Origin: UBA4246 sp045113695
GTDB lineage: Bacteria; Bacillota; Clostridia; Christensenellales; Aristaeellaceae
DNA: 5,890 nucleotides
Direction of reading: 5' to 3'
Assembly: GCA_045113695.1 (NCBI GenBank)
Contig: JBGUJG010000078.1
Location: forward strand, 1-5,890
The position numbers were made by a program, and so were the translations under genes. The notes beneath the pieces were generated by a model. The model was not told the origin of the DNA. It made no database searches and saw only the letters and a list, made by a program, of their open reading frames with translations. Shown here one piece after another: positions 1 to 4,738 of the stretch (the first letter of the stretch is position 1; every line of letters starts with the position of its first letter).

Positions 1-130
1 GTTCATGACTATTAACTCCTCACTAAGTGAGCGGAGCGAACGGTCACTCCTCACTCCTCACTCAGTGGCGGCCCAGGGGCCGCCGCTGCAGCGACCGGAG
101 GGAGCGGTCACTCCTAACTCCTCACTGTTT
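1..130. repeat. Intergenic repeat element, left copy
   Basis: This stretch is non-coding and made of repeated parts. Heptamers of the form [A/C]ACTCCT occur at 14-20, 45-51, 52-58, 109-115 and 116-122. Two related 17-nt units (31-nt core region around 29-45, and 93-109) share 14 of 17 bases and end in CGGTC. Positions 63-88 form a 12-bp hairpin (CAGTGGCGGCCC against GGGCCGCCGCTG, one G-T pair). Bases 91-130 match the reverse complement of 1576-1615 at 39 of 40 positions, and 1-26 match the reverse complement of 1616-1645 apart from a 4-nt gap and two substitutions. The left copy therefore carries an extra 64 nt (27-90). It begins at the window edge and may extend further left. A dispersed REP- or MITE-like element is likely, but no transposase or clear target duplication is visible. 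Confidence 0.75.
63..88. repeat. GC-rich palindrome within left repeat
   Basis: The arms 63-74 and 77-88 pair over 12 positions with a single T-G wobble (66/85) around a 2-nt centre, so in RNA it would close on a four-base loop. It lies inside the 64-nt segment that the right repeat copy lacks, so it is an optional module of the element. There is no T-run after it, so it is not a normal terminator. Confidence 0.7.
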
Positions 131-207
131 TGCGCTGCCTGCTGCGTCTCGCTTTGTTTTTTTTATGTTTTTTTCTTTGACCTTCCGGCCGCGATGACGG
201 GCTTTGC

Positions 208-236
208 TTGACACCGTTCCGCGGCCTTGTTATAAT
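208..236 (+). promoter_or_regulatory. Consensus sigma-A (sigma-70) promoter
   Basis: The -35 box TTGACA (208-213) and -10 box TATAAT (231-236) are both perfect and are separated by 17 bp. A TG at 228-229 adds an extended -10. Transcription should start near 243, giving a leader of about 69 nt before the binding-protein gene. A T-rich tract at 153-178 lies upstream but is too far from the -35 box to be a usual UP element. A fully consensus promoter suggests high output unless it is repressed. Confidence 0.92.
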
Positions 237-247
237 CATATGACTTA

Positions 248-283
248 GGAAATTACTTGTATTCATGGATACACGTATTTTCC
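248..283 (+). promoter_or_regulatory. Leader hairpin or operator palindrome
   Basis: The arms GGAAATTACTTGTAT (248-262) and ATACACGTATTTTCC (269-283) are complementary at 13 of 15 positions around a 6-nt centre (263-268). The hairpin begins about five bases after the predicted transcription start. As RNA it could be a 5' stabilising stem or a regulatory fold; as DNA it could be an operator for a dimeric repressor, with inner half-sites TTGTAT and ATACAC. No named riboswitch or operator consensus is recognised. It stops 11 nt before the Shine-Dalgarno sequence, so it does not hide it. Confidence 0.65.
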
Positions 284-294
284 GACAAATGATC

Positions 295-301
295 AAGGAG
301 G
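295..301 (+). promoter_or_regulatory. Ribosome binding site of the binding-protein gene
   Basis: AAGGAGG is close to a full match to the 16S anti-Shine-Dalgarno and stands 10 nt before the ATG at 312. It fixes that start codon and indicates strong translation. Confidence 0.9.
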
Positions 302-311
302 CTTACAGAAC

Positions 312-1499
312 ATGAAGAAACTCGTTGCGCTGCTGCTCTGCGCGGTGATGGTGCTTTCCCTGGCGTCTTTTGCCGCCGCCGAGGAAGAATTCCACATCGG
401 TATCGTGACCGGTTCCGTTTCCCAGTCTGAAGACGACCGCCGCGGCGCGGAAGCTTTCCAGGCCATGTACGGTGAAGATGTGGTCAAGCTGGCCATCTAT
501 CCCGACAACTTCTCCGAAGAAATCGAAACCACCATTCAGACCATCGTGAACTTTGCCGATGACCCGCTGATGAAGGCCATCATCGTCAACCAGGCCGTGC
601 CCGGCACCACCGAAGCCTTCCGCAAGGTCAAGGAAATGCGCCCGGACATCCTGTGCATCGCCGGCGAAGCCCATGAAGACCTGCCCGAGATCGGCTCCGC
701 TGCTGACCTGGTCTGCAACAACGACTTTGTCGCCCGCGGCTATCTGATGATCCGCACCGCCCACGAACTGGGCTGCGACACCTTCGTGCACATCTCCTTC
801 CCGCGCCACATGGGCTATGAGACCATGAGCCGCCGCGTCGCCATCATGAAGGCCGCCTGCGAAGAATTCGGCATGAGCTTCGTGCTGGAAACCGCGCCCG
901 ACCCCACCCAGTCCGACGTCGGCACCCCCGGCGCGCAGGCCTACATCCTCGAGCATGCGCCCGAATGGATCGAGAAGTACGGCACGAACTCCGCCTATTT
1001 CTGCACCAACGACGCCCACACCGAGCCCCTGCTCAAGCAGCTGCTGGCCTACGGCGGCTACTTCATCGAGGCTGACCTGCCCTCCCCGCTGATGGGCTAT
1101 CCGGGCGCTCTGGGTCTGGACCTGACCGAAGCCGGCGGCGACTTTGAGAAGATCCTGGCCGCCGTGGAAGCCGCTGTGGTCGAAAAGGGCGGCGCCGGCC
1201 GCTTCGGCACCTGGGCTTACTCCTACGGCTACACCGTGTCCGCCGGCCTTGCCCAGCACGCCTACAACGTGCTCAAGGGCGAGAGCGAGCTGGATGATAT
1301 CGACGATATCGCCAAGGCTTACGAAGTCTTCTCCCCCAAGGCCAACTGGAACGGCTCCAGCTACACCGATGCCACCACCGGCGTCAAGTCTGACAACATC
1401 TTCCTGGTCTATCAGGATACCTACATCATGGGCAACCCCGGCCGCTACATGGGCGCGACCGACATCGAAGTGCCCGAGAAGTACTTCACCGTGAAGTAA
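312..1499 (+). CDS. DUF3798-family exported solute-binding protein of an ABC importer
   Basis: This 395-aa protein is the likely extracellular ligand-capturing part of the transporter encoded downstream. Residues 1-23 form a signal peptide (KK, a hydrophobic core, then FAAA before EEE). The mature part opens with a FHIGIVTGSVSQSEDD strand-loop typical of periplasmic-binding folds. The blocks YPDNF, DDPLMKAIIVNQAVPGT, SFPRHMGYE, APDPTQSDVGTPGAQ and GYPGALGLDL are ones I recognise from DUF3798 proteins. The ligand of that family is not known to me. There is no Cys at the expected lipobox position; the sequence reads L-A-S-F at 17-20. All 11 Arg codons are CGC, a sign of selection for high expression. 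It has its own promoter, a strong ribosome site and a terminator. The family call is from memory of the motifs; the transport role follows from the neighbours. Confidence 0.9.
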   Translation: MKKLVALLLCAVMVLSLASFAAAEEEFHIGIVTGSVSQSEDDRRGAEAFQAMYGEDVVKLAIYPDNFSEEIETTIQTIVNFADDPLMKAIIVNQAVPGTTEAFRKVKEMRPDILCIAGEAHEDLPEIGSAADLVCNNDFVARGYLMIRTAHELGCDTFVHISFPRHMGYETMSRRVAIMKAACEEFGMSFVLETAPDPTQSDVGTPGAQAYILEHAPEWIEKYGTNSAYFCTNDAHTEPLLKQLLAYGGYFIEADLPSPLMGYPGALGLDLTEAGGDFEKILAAVEAAVVEKGGAGRFGTWAYSYGYTVSAGLAQHAYNVLKGESELDDIDDIAKAYEVFSPKANWNGSSYTDATTGVKSDNIFLVYQDTYIMGNPGRYMGATDIEVPEKYFTVK

Positions 1500-1517
1500 T
1501 TCAAAATCACTCAGCCG

Positions 1518-1551
1518 CAAAGGGGAGGTTCATCCCTCCCCTTTGTTTTTT
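1518..1551 (+). terminator. Intrinsic terminator after the binding-protein gene
   Basis: An 11-bp perfect stem (CAAAGGGGAGG at 1518-1528 with CCTCCCCTTTG at 1535-1545) encloses a 6-nt loop and is followed by six T residues (1546-1551). It begins 19 nt after the stop codon. It points only along the + strand. Partial read-through here would set a lower level for the ATPase and permease genes, a common arrangement for binding-protein operons. Confidence 0.93.
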
Positions 1552-1575
1552 AACGGACAGGCAATGGGCAATAGG

Positions 1576-1645
1576 AAACAGTGAGGAGTTAGGAGTGACC
1601 GCTCCCTGCGGTCGCTTAGTGAGAAGTTAATAGTTATCAATGAAC
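1576..1645. repeat. Intergenic repeat element, right (inverted) copy
   Basis: The reverse complement of 1576-1615 equals 91-130 at 39 of 40 positions; the single difference is base 1608 against 98. The reverse complement of 1616-1645 resembles 1-26 with a 4-nt indel and two changes. The copy lacks the 64-nt insert seen on the left. Inside it, GACCGC (1597-1602) and GCGGTC (1608-1613) form a perfect 6-bp stem with a 5-nt loop; in the left copy this stem has one mismatch. The two copies face each other across the whole binding-protein transcription unit. Confidence 0.8.
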
Positions 1646-1652
1646 TAATTTC

Positions 1653-1708
1653 AACTCCTCACTCCTCACTCCTAACTCATAACTCCTAACTCCTAACTCC
1701 TAACTCCT
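1653..1708. repeat. Tandem heptamer array, eight units
   Basis: Eight contiguous 7-bp units read AACTCCT, CACTCCT, CACTCCT, AACTCAT and then AACTCCT four times. The last four are identical, which makes slippage plausible. The array ends 46 bp before the ATPase start codon and lies in the transcribed leader of that gene. Part of it (1666-1678) is perfectly complementary over 13 nt to 1586-1598 in the inverted repeat, so the transcript can fold back on itself here. Confidence 0.9.
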
Positions 1709-1740
1709 ATCCCCCCTTTGCCTTCCCCCTGAAACAAAAG

Positions 1741-1749
1741 AAGTGGTGA
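1741..1749 (+). promoter_or_regulatory. Weak ribosome binding site deciding the ATPase start
   Basis: AAGTGGTGA resembles AAGGAGGTGA with one base missing and one changed. Its GGTGA core ends 5 nt before ATG 1755. The in-frame GTG codons at 1743 and 1746 lie inside this site and have no Shine-Dalgarno of their own, so ATG 1755 is preferred. The site is much weaker than that of the binding protein. Confidence 0.6.
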
Positions 1750-1754
1750 AACGG

Positions 1755-3350
1755 ATGACGACAGCGAATCAAACGGGCGCGCCGCTGCTGGAAATGCGGA
1801 ATGTGAAAAAGGACTTCTTCGGCAACCAGGTGCTGACGGATATCAACCTGACGCTGGAAGCCGGCCAGGTGCTGGGCCTGGTGGGCGAAAACGGCGCGGG
1901 CAAAAGCACGCTGATGAAGATCCTCTTCGGTATGGACGAGATCCGGGAAACGGGCGGATACGGCGGGGAGATCCTGCTCAACGGGGAAAAGGTGAACTTT
2001 TCCTCGCCTTTTGACGCCCTGGCCAAGGGCATCGGCATGGTGCACCAGGAGTTTTCCCTGATTCCCGGCTTTACCGCCACGGAGAACATCCTGCTGAACC
2101 GGGAGCCCAAAAAGGAAAACGTGATCTCCCTGGTCTTCGGCGACCGGATGAATACCCTGGAACGGAAAAAGATGGACGAGCAGTCGAAAGCCGCCATCGA
2201 GAAAATGGGCGTCCGGATCGATGAGAACATGCTGATCAGCAACATGCCGGTCGGCCACAAGCAGTTTACGGAGATCGCCCGGGAACTGAGCAAGGAGCAG
2301 CTGCAGCTGCTGATCCTGGACGAACCCACCGCCGTGCTGACCGAGCGCGAAGCCGTCGCCCTGCTGGAATCCATCCGAGGCATGGCGTCCCGCGGGATCG
2401 CGGTGATCTTTATCACCCACCGCCTGCAGGAGATCCTGTCTGTCTGCGATAAGGTGGCGGTCATGCGGGACGGCTGCCTGGTGCAGAACGTGAACGCGAA
2501 AGACACCTCCGTCCAGGAAATCACCAGATGGATGGTGGGCCGCAGCGTCAGCTCCGGGGAAGCCGGGCACCGCGAGATGAAGAATGAAAACGTCATCATG
2601 TCCATCCGCCGTCTGTGGGTGGATATGCCCGGCGAAACCGTGCGCGACGTGAACCTGGACGTGTTCGAGGGCGAGATCCTGGGCATCGGCGGCCTGGCGG
2701 GCCAGGGCAAGCTGGGGATTCCCAACGGGGTCATGGGCCTGTACGAGGCGGGCGGAAAGGTGACCTTCAAAGGAAAGGAAATCGCCCTGAACGCCCCGGG
2801 GCGCTGCCTGGACGCCTCCCTGGCCTTCGTTTCGGTAGACCGCCGGGGCGTCGGCCTCCTGCTGGATGAAAGCCTGGAGTGGAACATCGCCTTCCCCGCC
2901 ATGCAGATCCAGAACAAATTCCTGAAAACCTATCTGGGCGGGCTGATCAAATGGCGCGATGAAAAAGCCATCCGCGGCGTGACGGAGAAATACATCGACG
3001 AGCTGGCCATCAAGTGCACCAGCTCCCGGCAGAACGCCAAGGAACTGTCCGGCGGCAACCAGCAGAAGGTCTGCCTGGCGAAGGCGTTCGCCCTGGAGCC
3101 GCAGTTCCTGTTCGTGTCCGAGCCGACCCGCGGCATCGACGTGGGTGCGAAGGCCCTGGTGCTGAACGCCCTCAAGAAATTCAACCGGGAAAGCGGCGTG
3201 ACCATCGTGATGATTTCCTCCGAACTGGAGGAGCTGCGCCAGGTCTGCGACCGGATCGCCATCGTTTCCGGGGGAAAGATCGCCGGCATTCTCCCAGCTT
3301 CCGATTCTTCCGAAGACTTCGGGATGCTGATGGTCAGCCAGGTAAAGTGA
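1755..3350 (+). CDS. Two-domain ABC importer ATPase (sugar/nucleoside type)
   Basis: This 531-aa cytoplasmic protein has two fused nucleotide-binding domains, as in the RbsA/MglA-like ATPases, and should energise the two permeases downstream. Domain 1 has an intact Walker A (GENGAGKST, about 44-52), a Q-loop Gln (VHQEFS, about 98), Walker B LLILDEPT (about 186-192) and the switch His in ITHR (about 222). Its signature is degenerate (MPVGHKQ, about 164-170). Domain 2 has a degraded Walker A (GLAGQGKLGI, about 313-322), an intact signature LSGGNQQ (about 431-437), and a Walker B with Asp replaced by Ser (FVSEPTRGID, Ser about 455). One composite ATP site (Walker A1 with signature 2) looks competent and the other dead. 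An alternative start is GTG 1743, four residues longer. No promoter is evident after the upstream terminator, so read-through expression is likely. Confidence 0.93.
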   Translation: MTTANQTGAPLLEMRNVKKDFFGNQVLTDINLTLEAGQVLGLVGENGAGKSTLMKILFGMDEIRETGGYGGEILLNGEKVNFSSPFDALAKGIGMVHQEFSLIPGFTATENILLNREPKKENVISLVFGDRMNTLERKKMDEQSKAAIEKMGVRIDENMLISNMPVGHKQFTEIARELSKEQLQLLILDEPTAVLTEREAVALLESIRGMASRGIAVIFITHRLQEILSVCDKVAVMRDGCLVQNVNAKDTSVQEITRWMVGRSVSSGEAGHREMKNENVIMSIRRLWVDMPGETVRDVNLDVFEGEILGIGGLAGQGKLGIPNGVMGLYEAGGKVTFKGKEIALNAPGRCLDASLAFVSVDRRGVGLLLDESLEWNIAFPAMQIQNKFLKTYLGGLIKWRDEKAIRGVTEKYIDELAIKCTSSRQNAKELSGGNQQKVCLAKAFALEPQFLFVSEPTRGIDVGAKALVLNALKKFNRESGVTIVMISSELEELRQVCDRIAIVSGGKIAGILPASDSSEDFGMLMVSQVK

Positions 3351-3375
3351 TTGGGTTGTTTCACAACCCTGCGAC

Positions 3376-3409
3376 AGGGGGACACGTCCCCCTATCGGGA
3401 ACCCCCTCG
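3376..3409. repeat. G5/C5 hairpin unit, first copy
   Basis: The order AGGGGGA, short loop, TCCCCCT, AT-containing spacer, ACCCCCTCG recurs at 3570-3600. Each unit has one G5 block and two C5 blocks, so the G5 block could pair with either C5 block as alternative folds. Confidence 0.6.
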
Positions 3410-3569
3410 CCTTTGCCTCTCGTCCCTTCGGGACTCCCGGGCGGCAAAGGCGCAAGGATAGAATTTTTGCTCTCGCGGGGGTGTTGTCGGCTTCTTCCTG
3501 CCAAAGCCTATTCCCGCTTCTCAAAAATTCATCCTCGCACCGCGCATGTCGCTGCTGCGGATTTTAATC

Positions 3570-3600
3570 AGGGGGAAGGGTCCCCCTGATCACCCCCTCG
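3570..3600. repeat. G5/C5 hairpin unit, second copy
   Basis: This is the same motif order and orientation as 3376-3409, three bases shorter in the spacer before ACCCCCTCG. The two copies bracket the 3408-3566 palindromic segment as direct repeats. Confidence 0.6.
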
Positions 3601-3647
3601 GGTGGCCGGCGTTGTGTGCCTGATATTGGGGGTCTGAACAGTTACAA

Positions 3648-3654
3648 GTGAGGA
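3648..3654 (+). promoter_or_regulatory. Ribosome binding site of permease 1
   Basis: GTGAGGA has its AGGA core at 3651-3654, 7 nt before ATG 3662. It supports that start codon and gives moderate strength. Confidence 0.75.
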
Positions 3655-3661
3655 ACAGAGC

Positions 3662-4738
3662 ATGAGTGAAACGGTACAAAAAACGAAAAAGTCCTGGAAG
3701 GAACGGCTGACCGGGGCGCTGCAGCGTTTCGGGCTGCCGCGGCTGATCATCGCCGGGTTTTTGCTGCTGCTGTTTATCCTGGCGCCCTTCGTGAACGCGG
3801 ACCTGCCGATGCAGATCACCAACACCATCAACCGCTTCAGCTGGAACGCTGTGCTGGTGCTGGCCATGGTGCCGATGGTGCACTCGGGCTGCGGGCTGAA
3901 CTTCGGCCTGCCGCTGGGCATCGTGGCGGGCCTGCTGGGCGGCACCCTGTCGATCGAGCTGGGCTTTACGGGGCCGATGTCCTTCTTTACCAGCGTGCTG
4001 ATCGCCACGCCCTTTGCCCTGCTGTTCGGCCTTGGCTACGGGTGGCTGCTCAACCACATCAAGGGCGGCGAAATGATGATCGCCACCTATGTGGGCTTTT
4101 CGTCCGTGTCCTTCATGTGCATGATGTGGCTGCTGCTTCCCTACCACAGCGCCAACATGGTCTGGGGCCTGTCCGGCAAGGGGCTGCGCACCACGATCTC
4201 CCTGGAAGGCTACTACGATAAGGCCCTGGCCAATTTCCTGCAGATCAACATCGGCAAGTTCTCGATCCCGGTGGGCACGCTGCTCTTTTTCGCCCTGCTG
4301 GCCTTCTGCATGTGGGCCTTCCTGCACACCAAGACCGGCACGGCCATGACGGCCGTGGGCTCGAACCCCACCTTTGCCAAGGCAGCCGGCATCAATGTGG
4401 ACAGGATCCGCCTGCTCTCCGTGGTCATGTCCACGTGGCTGGGCGCCGTGGGCATCCTGGTGTATGAGCAGGGCTTCGGCTTCATCCAGCTGTACAACGC
4501 GCCGTTCTACATGGCGCTTCCCGCCGTGTCGGCCATCCTGATCGGCGGCGCGTCGGTCAACAAGGCGTCCATCACGAACGTCATCATCGGCACCTTCCTG
4601 TTCCAGGGCATCGTGACGATGACGCCGACGGTCATGAACAACATGATCCATATGGACATGAGCGAGGTCATCCGCATGATCGCCTCCAACGGCATGATCC
4701 TGTATGCCCTGACCCGGAAAACGGAGGTGAGACGATGA
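3662..4738 (+). CDS. ABC importer permease 1 (BPD_transp_2 type)
   Basis: This 358-aa integral membrane protein is one half of the likely translocation channel. About nine to ten hydrophobic segments are visible, roughly at 27-45, 62-76, 83-99, 108-131, 138-160, 202-221, 249-268, 283-297, 304-322 and 335-350. The charged N-terminus (KKSWKER) fits a cytoplasmic start. The motif GCGLNFGLPLG (76-86) matches the GxxLNFG block of its neighbour. AVGSNPTFAKAAGINVDR (231-248) is the cytoplasmic loop expected to contact the ATPase, and GGASVNKASITNV (295-307) is the conserved late block of this family. It overlaps the next permease by four bases (ATGA), pointing to coupled translation and 1:1 assembly. 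The substrate cannot be read from the sequence. Confidence 0.92.
   Translation: MSETVQKTKKSWKERLTGALQRFGLPRLIIAGFLLLLFILAPFVNADLPMQITNTINRFSWNAVLVLAMVPMVHSGCGLNFGLPLGIVAGLLGGTLSIELGFTGPMSFFTSVLIATPFALLFGLGYGWLLNHIKGGEMMIATYVGFSSVSFMCMMWLLLPYHSANMVWGLSGKGLRTTISLEGYYDKALANFLQINIGKFSIPVGTLLFFALLAFCMWAFLHTKTGTAMTAVGSNPTFAKAAGINVDRIRLLSVVMSTWLGAVGILVYEQGFGFIQLYNAPFYMALPAVSAILIGGASVNKASITNVIIGTFLFQGIVTMTPTVMNNMIHMDMSEVIRMIASNGMILYALTRKTEVRR
4723..4730 (+). promoter_or_regulatory. Ribosome binding site of permease 2
   Basis: GGAGGTGA lies inside the end of permease 1, with GGAGG ending 7 nt before ATG 4735. It is near-consensus and supports reinitiation at the ATGA overlap. Confidence 0.85.

Larger units (their letters stand above)
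3351..3661. other. Densely structured 311-nt gap inside the operon
   Basis: No gene is supported here. The sequence is a string of adjacent palindromes. GGGTTGT/ACAACCC occupies 3353-3369 (7 bp). A stem at 3372-3397 has AGGGGGA/TCCCCCT plus three outer pairs. CGCCTTTGCC/GGCAAAGGCG spans 3408-3452 (10 bp) and encloses GTCCC/GGGAC at 3422-3434. A long imperfect palindrome at 3455-3535 has AGGAT/ATCCT, GAATTTTTG/CAAAAATTC and GCGGG/CCCGC. ATCAGGGGGA/TCCCCCTGAT fills 3567-3590 (10 bp), and ACCCCC (3592) can pair with GGGGGT (3628). None is followed by a T-run, so none is an ordinary terminator. Either an inserted REP/MITE-like element or a structured RNA that tunes permease expression would fit. 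Confidence 0.7.

Noticed and set aside
131..178. Possible terminator of a gene to the left, because of T-runs at 156-164 and 168-174
   Set aside because: No stable stem precedes the T-runs, and no upstream gene is visible.
5..211. A 68-codon frame on the + strand at the left edge
   Set aside because: It is a translation of the heptamer and hairpin repeat, has no ribosome site, and ends at the promoter.
303..1520. A 405-codon open frame on the - strand opposite the binding-protein gene
   Set aside because: It mirrors a GC-rich, codon-biased gene. It has a low-complexity Gly/His/Ala/Val composition and no recognisable domain, and it runs through the terminator.
1616..1650. Possible second promoter for the ATPase in the AT-rich stretch
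   Set aside because: The best -10-like hexamer (TATCAA) has no acceptable -35 at 16-18 bp, and the AT-rich bases belong to the repeat element.
1653..1708. CRISPR array
   Set aside because: The units are 7 bp with no spacers, and no cas gene is present.
3353..3393. Intrinsic terminator after the ATPase gene
   Set aside because: The stems are strong, but no T-run follows either one.
1707..3524. A 605-codon open frame on the - strand opposite the ATPase gene
   Set aside because: The + strand frame has clear ABC motifs. The reverse product is rich in His, Gln and Asp without any family pattern, and it starts inside the hairpin-rich gap.
3590..4651. A 353-codon open frame on the - strand opposite permease 1
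   Set aside because: Very His/Gln/Gly-rich composition typical of an antisense shadow; the + strand encodes a clear membrane protein.
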